A stretch of DNA of 64,000 bases from Campanula takesimana. Its lineage: Eukaryota > Streptophyta > Magnoliopsida > Asterales > Campanulaceae. The stretch lies in the NCBI GenBank assembly GCA_026119855.1, contig JAOWBW010000321.1, forward strand, positions 930,001-994,000, written 5' to 3'. The position numbers and the translations under genes are program-made. This document shows, one piece after another, positions 11,148-21,043 of this stretch. Under the pieces are notes generated by a model. It saw only the letters and a list, made by a program, of their open reading frames with translations. It searched no databases and was not told the DNA's origin. Numbering within the stretch: the stretch's first letter is position 1; each line of letters begins with the position of its first letter.

Positions 11148-11890
11148 CCGAAGATATGTAATGAATTAAATTATTTTGTATTTTATATTTAATGTTATAA
11201 CTTGTTAAATCCCTTTATAGTATAATAATTTTATTTATAATTCCACCTAATATACTTATTTTTTATTCTCGATTAAAATGAATAAAACGAAAAATTGAAT
11301 TAGGCAAAATGGCAAACATTAAAATTACACAGGCTATATGAGTAAAGTACATATTGAGAATCTATTTATTATTGTTTTTATCATATTAAGAGATATTAAT
11401 ATTTATATGTTAAGAATTTAACAATATTTATTAAGAAAATATCAAATAAGTGATAAATTCAATGACGAAGGTGACTAATCATAACTGCAATTATAATGGT
11501 TTTATCATATTAAGAGATATTAATATTTATGTGTTAAGAATTCAACAATAGTCATTTAAAAAAATTGTTGAATACATTCATTAACTAATTAAATATTTTA
11601 TTTGAGATTACATATTAATGAGAAAACATACATATTCATTGAGAACAAAAAATTATATTCATTGTTAAATGGGGTATGGAAGGGAGAGGGGTATGGAAGG
11701 GGAAAAGTGATTGCATTGCATTAATTAACCAAATTTCGAGGTAAATGGTATGTTGACTTTTAAGAAACCAAGGCTGTTTTCACTACTTTTTTCAAATCAG
11801 GTAGTGGGAATAGTAGCTACCAACAAAAATAAGTTTTGCACTGTAAAATTTCCGTTTTCCCAATTCTCCGTTTATCTCCCCGTTTTCAAA
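11148..11890. other. Intergenic AT-rich spacer with a direct repeat
   Basis: No gene is seen. A segment of about 50 bp (tatcatattaagagatatta…) occurs twice, at roughly 11375-11426 and 11500-11550, with a few differences. The right end leads into the presumed SEC22 promoter. Confidence 0.5.
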
Positions 11891-13087
11891 ACCCCATTTA
11901 GATTTTCCCTGGCTACATTCCAAACATTTTTCTAACCCTAGCTCAGATCGATCGCGATTTCGAAGAACAGGCTTCAATTCAATCAAACGACGAGGAGATC
12001 CGAAGTACGGTTAATCCAATTAGGAGGAGCATCGCATGAGAGGTATCTCAACATTTTCTCGGCAAAAATCCTTTCGTCTTTTGTATTATGTTCTTGTTTG
12101 ATTATACTTTATCCTTGCGAGTTCGTAATTTTGTATTCTCATTCAATTGATGTATTGTTTTCATGCATCCGCTCATTAATTTGCTTTGGAAGTATGATCT
12201 TTCGCCCAATTTGTATTTTTATGTTTTAGCGATCTTGGTGAAAAGGTCTTTCGGATTGATTCTTCAATATTTTTCATGAGATGATTTGAAAACGTCATAC
12301 AATTTTTATTTTGAATAATCTTCATGCATCAAATGCTAATTCGGAGAGATGTGCTGATTGCAAAGTAATACTCAGTATTACATTTGTGCAGATGGAAAGG
12401 TCAAAACAAGACGCTTACTAAAAAACTGATACCAGAAAATGTCTGTACAGAATAATACAAGTTTGACTAGGGAGTATAAGTATACCTTGTACTCCAACAT
12501 AATAAGCGATATCCATGTGACCACATTAGACTATCTGTTAAATCGTCTGCGCTGTTTCTATGCTCTTATAACTGCGTATGCCATGTAATAGAGAAAATTT
12601 GAGTTCCATTGTCTTGTGTGCTTGCTTGGTGTGTTGTAATAGTCAATTCCATTCCATGCCATTTTGTACATTTTCATTCAATGAATGTCGATGAACATAA
12701 GGAGTAACAACTGATGTCTACCAATGTAGTGCCAAGTTTATTGAGACAGCGAGTGAATCAAAATTGCTTTTAGTATCTGTAATTAATTAACAGTGTTTAA
12801 GTTACTCGTCTGGAAAATTTTCTGCTGAAAATCTGTCGTCGATTTTCTTAAGTGAAGCATGCTTTTGATATTCCTTTCCCATATTGGGACCGAACTATGA
12901 TTCTCAATTTTTCTCATAGACATCTACGAGTCAGACCCTATGACCTGCCTTATCGTCATTCTGCCAATGTGATATTACCAGTCTCCTATTTTCACAATTG
13001 TTACTACTTTTTCTAAAGGTGTTGCAAAGTATTGCCGGCAAGTGTTGCAACAATTAGACTACATGTTATGGCCCATGTCTTCCCCAT

Positions 13088-13109
13088 CCCCCCCCCCCCC
13101 CCCCCCCCC
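13088..13109. repeat. Poly-C tract
   Basis: An uninterrupted run of about 22 C lies in the 5'-UTR intron of SEC22. The exact length may be affected by sequencing. Confidence 0.8.
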
Positions 13110-13336
13110 GCGTCTCTCACGTGCTCTTCTTTCCTCTAACCGTTTCAAAAAAATCAATTATTGTTTTAGGTATCGTGTATATTTTCAAGTAAAGCTGAAA
13201 TCTAATTCAGCTGTTTGAATGGACCAGTGGCAGCCTCTCATTTAGTTATGTACAGTTTGAGTCTCGGCTTAGATAGCACTCGTCAATGACATGTATTTCA
13301 ATTGTTATTTTGAAGCTGAGGCTCCTAAAAGTAAAG

Positions 13337-16300
13337 ATGGTGAAGTTGACGATGATTGCTCGTGTTACTGATGGCCTTCCTCTAGCTGAGGGCCTGGATG
13401 ATGGCCGTGATATACAGGATGCAGAGCTCTACAAACAGCAGGTCAAGGCTTTGTTCAAGAACTTATCAAGAGGCCATAATGATGCCTCAAGGATGTCTGT
13501 AGAAACTGGTCCATATATTTTTCAGTATCCTTCTTCTATATAATATTCAAATGGTACCTCCTCACTCCCAAATTTTGCTGTTTATGCAAGGGAAGGCTGC
13601 TACATAAGCCCATGCGGGTCCGGTCCTTCCCTGGACCCCACGCGTAGTGGAATCTCTTGTAGCAACATGTTGCTCCTTTCATGCTTAAATAAATTTGTTA
13701 GCTTTCACATAAGTTTTTTTTACGGCATTCATAAACTGGCACTGTATGCCTCTTGTATTACTCCACATGTCCCGGAAAGTTAGTCCTTCTTTTTTCGTTG
13801 TTACTACGAATAAATTTTGAGCAATAATTTAAGTTACTTTTAATTATCTTAATGAAAATCTAAAAATTGGTATTGACAGTATTTATAATGATGTATCAAT
13901 AACAAGTTCTGAATTTTCATTAGCAACTAAAAGTCGCCTAAATTATTGCTCAAAGTTCATTCGTAATAACAACGAAAAAGAGGGACAAACATTCCGGAAC
14001 AGGTGGAGTATTATTTTGTAACAGAGAAGCTGCTGAAAAACATCTTAACTATTATCAATCACTCTGTAAATGCTTTAAAATAAGTAGAGTCTATGTAAGT
14101 TGTCCCTCCCATGCTGTTTGTGATAATCCTATTACACCAACCAAGTGACCAACAGCTTATGATGTCTTAAGTGAGTGAGTGTGTGTGTGTGTGTTTCGTC
14201 TCCTTGCAAAGCTACTTGTTTACTATAACTTCAATTAGATTCATCTCCCTTGAGGTGAAAACTTCTAGCAGTGACATGAATGTGAGAAGGTTTAGGAACT
14301 TTTACTTTCTCAGTTCGGTATTTGTTTAGATGAGATAGTATGGACAGAGTCACAGCCTCACAGGTAAGTTTATTTATTGTGATGTATAGTGATACTGTGA
14401 TAGAAAGGATGTGTTTGTAAATTTTATACGGCGAGTGAACTTCTTAGGCTCTTTAAAAATATAATAATATGCTGCATGACTGCGCTACCTCGTGAACTCA
14501 ATCACCTGAAGGGAAAATAATGCTAAATTATGCCAATTCATACTGTTGTTGGTAAGCTGTATTATCCCCAGTGTTGGTGAGTGCTATCTGTACCTATGCA
14601 AATATGCATCTCTGGCAAATACTTTCTCTACTCTGTTTGAAAAGTAAAATTTTGCAGAATAGTGTTTTCTTAACCTAGATTCTCAGCTATATCATTGAAG
14701 GGCGAGTATGCTACTTGACCATGTGTGATCGTGCATATCCTAAGAAACTTGCCTTTCAGTACCTGGAAGATCTTAAGAATGAATTTGAGCGTGTCAATGG
14801 GAGTCAAATTGAAACTGCTGCAAGACCTTACGCTTTCATAAAGTTTGGTAAACCTCCTTTTACTTTGTTTATGAGTACTCCTTTTGACAGACACATTTTT
14901 TTGTGCATGTATTAACTTTCTTCTATTTTATGCTTAATAGATACATTTATACAAAAAACGAAGAAACTGTACCAGGACACAAGAACACAGCGGAATATTG
15001 CAAAGTTGAATGATGAACTTTACGAAGTTCACCAAATAATGACTCGCAATGTACAGGAAGTTCTCGGGGTTGGTGAAAAGTTGGACCGTAAGTTATTAAT
15101 TTCTTGCAGACTGAACTCGGATGTTATTATCCAATCTGCTTCAAAATTCCTAGTAATTTAAGCTACTTTTGAACTGGTAAAACTAATAAAATTTGTGTAG
15201 TTAAGTGCAAATGAATTTGGTTTTGCAAAGTAGTCGGAATCATTGCACGGGCTGCTACTTTGTACATAATAAAAGTTTCATATGCTTGGGGGAGGGGGAC
15301 TTTTTACCTACGTTATTAAAATATTACCTACCTTGGCTTGACCTTGCTTTACACCTAAAGCATGGTCTTTTCAGGATATTTCATCATGCTCCTTGATGAA
15401 CGCAAGGGCTGACTTGGCAACACACACTATATGAAACATAGGTGGAAAAAATGATTCTTAACTTGCAACATAAATTATGCAGCATTGGTTAGATTGAACT
15501 TCTCCATGTGTTGTAAAGACTTAAGACTGCCATGCGAGCACAATGATAAGTAGTAATTTGATATTCTTATTTAATTGTATTCATACAAGTGTCAGGGTTT
15601 CTGAATTTGTAATCTGTGTGATTATGTAATTGTCTTCACCTGTTAATGGTATGATAATATAAATTCTTTCTGATGCTCGGACTCTTTGGTTTATCCCGCC
15701 GTACCCATGTCGGACACTCCTATTTTAGTGTAGTCAACACGAGTCCGGCGAGGTCAACCAAAGAGTCCGAGCACCTTAGTAAATTCTTACATACTCTGAA
15801 GTAGCTAATTAATATCCACCCCATATCATTTCTTTTTCCTTCCAAACAAATGTTATGCTCCAGTATGCATTAATTTCATGTTATAATTCTTGGCTGAATA
15901 TATTGGATCCCTGCAGAGGTCAGTCAGATGTCTAGCCGCTTAACATCCGAATCTCGCGTATACGCTGATAAGGCAAAAGATTTGAATCGGCAGGTTAGTA
16001 AGTCAGAGTTAAACTTGGTACATGTAGCTTAGAGAAATGTTTCATTTACTCATCTTATCTTGTTTATTAGCAACTCTTCATATGATGGTGCTAGATGGTT
16101 TTACTTTTAGTATAGCTGGGCAACTAACAATTTCTTAAACATATTTCAACCTGTAAGATTTTGACTGTTGTTCGCTCTTGAACTTAAGTTCATGGGATCC
16201 TATTGGAGAACTTGAGCCATTGAGAAGGGAGGATACATCTTATATTTTCTTACTTTGCTTTACCGATAACGAATATCTCGAGTGACCGTAAATCTTCCCT

Positions 16301-16833
16301 TGTGCATCAAGGCCAAAAAATATATTTGTACACACACGCACGCATCGTATGTGCCACAGTTACTTGTGTGTGTGTGTGTGTGTTTTATTTATTTTGGTGC
16401 TCTTATTATAACGAGATTGATCTGTGCCTGCAGTATACTCCCTCCGTCCCATAAAAATGCGCACAAAATAGAGTTTTCACGGGAATTAAGGGGTGAATAG
16501 TAGTGGGTAGTTGTTGTAAGTGTTAGAAGTAAAGTAGGAGAGAGTGAGGTAGGAAATAGTAGTGGATAGTTGTTGTGAGTATGACAAGTGGGTCCCATTG
16601 AATAAAGAAATATTTCCATCTAAGGAAAATGTGACTTATCAATGGGACACCTAAAAAGGAAATTTGTGCACATTGTTATAGGACAGAGGGAGTATGAAGT
16701 TTTATTCTGAATCTCTCACAATTTGTTTCCCCATCTCTTATTTGTGCAGGCTTTGATACGGAAGTGGGCCCCTGTTGCAATTGTAGTTGGAGTTGTCTTC
16801 CTACTCTTCTGGGTCAAAAACAAGATATGGTGA
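13337..16833 (+). CDS. SEC22: Vesicle-trafficking SNARE SEC22
   Basis: Five coding exons (13337-13524, 14687-14847, 14941-15087, 15917-15993, 16750-16833) join in phase to 218 codons, the usual plant SEC22 length. The start MVKLTMIARVTDGLPLAEG is the family N-terminus. Residues 1 to about 126 form the longin domain (TMCDRAYPKKLAFQYLEDL). Residues about 133-193 form the R-SNARE motif (NIAKLNDELYEVHQIM … VLGVGEKLD). The end (WAPVAIVVGVVFLLFWVKNK) is the single membrane anchor. SEC22 works in ER-Golgi vesicle fusion. A non-coding first exon probably ends at 12042 (gagag|gtatct) and an acceptor lies near 13314, leaving a long 5'-UTR intron. Introns carry MITEs at 13761, 15669 and 16438. No break is seen. 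Confidence 0.95.
13761..14008. mobile_element. Stowaway-like MITE in SEC22 intron
   Basis: The ends ctccacatgtcccgg and ccggaacaggtggag are flanked by TA. Internal arms are complementary (tttttcgttgttactacg at left, cgtaataacaacgaaaaa at right), giving a long hairpin. Same subfamily as 32188-32426. Confidence 0.75.
15669..15779. mobile_element. Short MITE with 9-bp target duplication
   Basis: The arms gctcggactctttggtt and aaccaaagagtccgagc make a hairpin. The direct repeat TAAATTCTT flanks it exactly (15660-15668 and 15780-15788). Nine-base duplications are typical of Mutator-type elements. It lies in the intron between SEC22 coding exons 4 and 5. A diverged relative is at 18012-18190. Confidence 0.75.
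16438..16692. mobile_element. Stowaway MITE in last SEC22 intron
   Basis: CTCCCTCCGTCCCATAA at left and ataggacagagggag at right are flanked by TA. The gtagtggatagttgttgtgag block is shared with 26029-26296. Confidence 0.85.
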
Positions 16834-17578
16834 TGGTGTCTTCCTGTTTACAGCCCATAGATTAGCTTGGGGAGTATTTACTTAATTGTTCTGCCACCAA
16901 AAGTATTCCATTGGATGCTTCATCCACATGAACATTTGAACCGTAAACGTCCTAAATGGCAGTGTTCCAACACAATGATAGGCTATCTAAAGATTTTTGC
17001 AAATCAAGCTGTGGGAATTTTATAAGAACGACTCTTTAAATTTAGACAAGTTTACCGCACCCAAATAGTATTAACAATTTTGAGGATGTCCATTTCCTTG
17101 TGGATACTTATACAGGATATGTTCCTATCTATATAATTTCATTCTATTTTATTGTTAATTCTATTATGTTGTGACACAATTGAAGGCAGTTTCTGCGGAG
17201 TTATAGAAATCAGGTCTGCTGTCAACAGTTCTTGTTCTTGACTAGGTGTCTCACTCTTCATCCAAGAAGACCATTGAGTTGCTGATGCCAAGGTATGGTG
17301 TTCTCAAGTTTGTTATTTTTTACGTAAGACTTTGCTAAATTTGGCTTCTTATTTGAAAGTGGATTATTGCAACTAGTCGATGTTATATTGCTATGATGGT
17401 AGTTTTACTTTTAGTACCCTGTCAGCTAGTCTTCATTAGTTCATTATAAGGTTTTCCTCTTTGATAATAATGGTTTCTTGTGCTCCCTCTTCCTTCACTG
17501 AAATGGCTATCATATGACAAATATGTTTTAGTTGTGCCAGGCGTTTCTTATTATGGAATGATTAGTATTTACAATATA
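16834..17578 (+). other. SEC22 3' UTR and intergenic spacer
   Basis: The first few hundred bases after the SEC22 stop are probably its 3' untranslated region. The rest shows no gene or repeat I can name. Confidence 0.4.
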
Positions 17579-17953
17579 CTCCCTCCGCTCCAAAATGATC
17601 TCACATTTGACTATTCAAACTTTTAAAAGATATGAACACTTGTTTCACTAGCCATGTTGTGTTTACGCACATTTAAGAAGCCCAGATTGTAGAAATGGGA
17701 AGAACTTTTTGGGTGAGAGTTGGGTGGGGTGGGGTGGGGTGGGGGGTGGGATGGATGGATGGAGGGGTAGAGGTGGATGTGGAGTGGGTAGCGTGTGGGG
17801 GTATGGGGAGTTGGGTGTGTGAGTGAGGGTGTTAACATTTTCCGGAAAATGAAATGCGGAAGAGAAGTCTGTAAGTCATTTTACTTAGAAAAGTGGGGAA
17901 AACATTTTCCCCATTTTCCAGAAAACGTTTTCCCCTCCAAAATAAACGGAGCC
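17579..17953. mobile_element. Chimeric MITE: Stowaway left part fused to Tourist right part
   Basis: Bases 17579-17711 (ctccctccgctccaaaatg … gaactttttggg) match the complement of the complete Stowaway at 37463-37642. From about 17712 the sequence becomes the G-rich interior and right end of the Tourist family at 4907-6202 (ttttccggaaaatg … aataaacggagcc, then TAA). Each element lacks its other end, so the two are joined by deletion or template switching. Confidence 0.7.
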
Positions 17954-18011
17954 TAAATATCAATAGGCGACCAAAAACGCGCATTAGTAGCACAGAGATT
18001 AGAGTTTTAAC

Positions 18012-18190
18012 CTATGATGCTTGGACTTTTCATTTCACCCCGCCACACCCGTGTCGGATCTCGTAGGCGAGTCCTGACACATGGCTATGTTACACTACAT
18101 TTAGTTTAAAATCCTTTTTTTGTCCCCGAATCCGACACTCGGATACGTACCCGTGTCGGATACTCCTAGGCGAGTCCGAGTAACATAGGA
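18012..18190. mobile_element. MITE related to 15669-15779
   Basis: The arms ctatgatgcttggac and gtccgagtaacatag are roughly complementary. The interior repeats cccgtgtcggat and aggcgagtcc. The flanks share TTTAAC. The family resemblance to 15669-15779 is in the gatgctcggactc-type ends. Confidence 0.5.
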
Positions 18191-18261
18191 TTTAACTGCT
18201 GTTGACATGTCTATGTATTTCTTGTTTCTTCAATATATATGCACTTTGTAAGGGACAAACA

Positions 18262-18577
18262 AGATGAACAAACAGGTTATGCGTAGACTTTACCTCCGGA
18301 TTGTGCCCCAAAACAATGAATATAAGGTGTCATATTCGTTCTTATCACCAGCTTGGGATGATGAAGCATGAGCGTTTTAATTGACCTCTTGCCTAGCCAC
18401 CCCAGATTGAGCCAACGCCTTCTCCATGCAAAGAACAACGCCCATCCCTGATGTCAACAAGTCAAAATGAGTACTTGCAAGCAACAAAACCTCCTATTCC
18501 TATAGGAATAAACTGCAGCATCAGAACGGCCACAAAGCATCATGTCCTGCAAGTTCTCGCCCACTTCAGATGACTGG

Positions 18578-18619
<42 letters not shown>

Positions 18620-19097
18620 AACTCGAGATCGGTGCTGCAATTAGAGAAGGCTTCTTACACTCTCACCTCTGATAAGATGATTGGCTGCATTCAGTTTATA
18701 GAAATTGCTCATAGCACAAGCAGTAGATATAGAATAGTTTGGTCCCATCCATCCCTATGGTTCAAAAAAGGCGATAACCGAAACAAGGTTATATCGGAAA
18801 AAAGATTTACCCTCATATCGTTAAACTTGTATCTTATCAGAACAAAATCGCACCAAATCAACTGCAACTGCAGGCATAGCTGAACCCATACTAGTTGTTG
18901 CAAATGGTACACAAAACGGGTTCATCTTCTTGTATGAAACCCCTAATTCATCTATAGCGTGAGTTATACATAACATATCAGAGACGCACATTTTTGTGAT
19001 GTCCCCAGTCATTTAAGCTTGAACTTATCAGCCCTCTTCATCAGTTTTGGTGCCACCTATACGCCAGCTGAAAGGACTTGATTTCTCCCGCGATTTT
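18262..19097 (-). pseudogene. 3-oxoacyl-ACP synthase II (KAS II) pseudogene, introns retained
   Basis: Read on the minus strand, conserved KAS II blocks appear in the normal order but in shifting frames. They are: KIAGEIKSF, VAPKLMKRADKF, SYKKMNPFCVPFATTSMGSA, GWMGPNYSISTACAMSNF (active-site Cys kept), NAANHLIRGE, DMMLCGRSDAA, PIGIGGFVACK, GMGVVLCMEKALAQSGV, NAHA (His kept) and AGDKNEY. In-frame stops, frameshifts and loss of the section between GGFVAC and GVVLC make it non-functional. Sequences with intron-like borders remain before GWMGPNY (…catag|ggatgg) and before DMMLCG (…ttgcag|gacatg), so this is a DNA-level copy, not a processed one. Functional KAS II elongates palmitoyl-ACP to stearoyl-ACP in plastids. 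Confidence 0.8.
18578..18616. repeat. (CA)n microsatellite
   Basis: About nineteen CA units lie within an intron-like part of the KAS II pseudogene. Confidence 0.9.
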
Positions 19098-19353
19098 CTG
19101 CAACAAATTTAACGACCGTAGCATTATTTTATGCTCTTGTACGCCAGAAGATAAATGTTTTGAATTCTATAAAAGTTTACGTACAGTTGGAAACTGAGCA
19201 GTGCCCGAAAGCTTCAATACTAAAATAAAGGGATACTATGTTTTTCTGGTCTGAACTTTTGCATTGCCATAATTCCAACCTAAGCATACTAAACAAGCAA
19301 TATTGCAGGTTATTTTAACTAATATTCTAATACTGTGCTAACTAAGTCTAGTA

Positions 19354-19576
19354 CTCCCTCTGTCCCTAAATGAGTGTCTTTTTTTAACATAACTTTCTCC
19401 CTAAACGTTTTTTTTCGAAATTTTTTTCACCGGTTTCTTTATACGTGCAAAACTAAAGGCTTGGAAATGAGATTACAAGATTATATATGAATCGTTGTTA
19501 CCAAATTGATCATAAAGTTGAGATTTTCAGTGTCCCTTAAAATAAAATTTGGACACTCATTTAGGGATAGCGGGAG
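19354..19576. mobile_element. Stowaway-like MITE ('ctaaatgagtgtc' subfamily)
   Basis: CTCCCTCTGTCCCTAAATG at left and catttagggatagcgggag at right are flanked by TA. The inner blocks accggtttctttatac and ataatcttgtaatc-type sequence recur at 31776, 44792 and 45660. Confidence 0.8.
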
Positions 19577-19690
19577 TATTACATTGTCCGAACGTGTCCC
19601 TTTTTAGTTGATTCATAAAAATTATGGTTACCAATGACCTTCTCGTCTAGTTGTATTCGGTGGGCGTCAGGGTGTGTTAAGGGTTAAGAG

Positions 19691-19922
19691 CAGGGACGGA
19701 CCTACCAAGGGTGTATGGGGGCAATGGCCCCCCTTTGTTTAAAAAATAAATAAATTTATTAGTGTATTTTTTTTTTTTGAAAATTTGGAGTATTAGTGCA
19801 ATATTTTAGACTTTGCCCTCCCTTTGTTTAAAAAAATAAATGCACTAGTATTTATTTTTGCCCCCTTTAAATGTTTCATGCAATTTTGCCCCCCTTGTGA
19901 AAAATTCCTGGGTCCGCCACTA
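19691..19922. mobile_element. hAT-type MITE with 8-bp target duplication
   Basis: The ends CAGGGACGGACC and GGTCCGCCACTA are near-complementary and start and end as hAT elements do. The direct repeat GTTAAGAG abuts both sides (19683-19690 and 19923-19930). The interior is rich in tgcccccctttg-type tracts. There is no coding capacity. Confidence 0.8.
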
Positions 19923-19979
19923 GTTAAGAGATGTGTTGGGTTCAATTCCCATTGGGCATATCTAATTATTAGATGGCGC

Positions 19980-20095
19980 GTGATAAATTACTAGAGGTAG
20001 AGCAAGTATCATTCAGTGAATAGGTTCCAATATTGGAGTGATAAATTACTTGAGGTAGAGCAAGTATCATTCAGTGAATAGGTTCCAATATTGGA
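19980..20095 (+). repeat. 58-bp tandem duplication
   Basis: The unit starting gtgataaattact and containing gtagagcaagtatcattcag occurs twice head to tail, with only one or two differences. It lies in intergenic DNA and is probably a recent slippage or end-joining event. Confidence 0.85.
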
Positions 20096-20117
20096 GTTTT
20101 AGTGTCCACATTTCTTT

Positions 20118-20362
20118 TTCAGTCTGTCCAAGAATGAGTCACTTTTTTAAAATGGCAAAGAAGTTTTACTATTTCTCCAGCTCATTTTCTTCTACCTTAC
20201 TTTTATACTCACAACATCAGTCAACTTATTATTTCCTACCTCACGTTCTTCTCTCTTCTATCTCAATTTTGGTACACACAATACTTACATCACTTCCAGC
20301 GTTTCTTAATCCCCATGAAAATGAAACGGTGAACATTTACTTTAGGACGGGACCGAGGGACT
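20118..20362. mobile_element. Degraded Stowaway-like MITE
   Basis: The interior blocks cttttatactcacaac and tttcttaatccccatg match the 3699 subfamily, and the end reads aggacgggaccgaggga. The left terminus is poorly conserved. Confidence 0.4.
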
Positions 20363-21043
20363 AATATTCTTTAACTGCATGGAATCCCATTCCCTTGTTT
20401 ACCCATAAATTTACATACCTCTTGGCGAACTGCCATGCATATAATTAAATCACATTTTTTTGGCTTATTTAATTTAAATCTAGTTGAACTGCAGCAAAAC
20501 TTGGGGGGAAATTGTTCTACATCTCATTTTAATTTATTTCTGTTTTAAAGAAGAAAATATAATTAAAAAAAAAAAAAAACAATATGGTACTAGCACACAT
20601 TTTGGATATGTTGGTAATAATTACTATTTCTATTTCAAAACAAATAACCGAATTTTATCTATTATTAAAAATCAATTTCAATAAAAATTAATGACTAAAT
20701 ACGATCATTCATATTTTATAAATATTAATGACTAAATTCGATATTCATTTTTGGGACGGGACACTATCTTTTAGCAAGCCGAACCAAATTTAATGGGCCG
20801 CTACATGTTCATGTCCAGCAGCTTATGGGCCATACGTCTATGGCCTTATCTTCCAAAACCAGCATTTCAAACGCTTTTTGACCGTTTTCTCATATTATTC
20901 AAAAATCTTTCCTAAATCGCTGTTTAAAAGAGGAGGTGGAAGGAACAACGCAATCCCTAGAAAACCTCAACAATAGAGAATTGTGGGGAAATTGCAATCG
21001 AGAGCTTTTCCAATCCAAGTGAGATTGCATAGCAGGATCAATA
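20363..21043. other. Spacer and probable promoter/5' UTR of the CCCH gene
   Basis: No coding sequence is seen. The AT-rich spacer changes to mixed sequence after about 20760, which probably holds the promoter and 5' leader of the gene starting at 21044. Confidence 0.4.

Noticed and set aside
11892..12042. Short frames over the presumed SEC22 leader
   Set aside because: The position, the leader-like composition and the gagag|gtatct donor fit a non-coding first exon; no protein homology is visible.
18360..18460. A reading of this stretch as the RDGFVMGEGAG part of KAS II
   Set aside because: Another frame gives a far better match (GMGVVLCMEKALAQSGVARQEVN), so the RDGFVMGEG section is deleted, not present.
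18542..18883. A 113-codon + strand frame
   Set aside because: It runs antisense through the KAS II pseudogene and a CA repeat; no support for coding.
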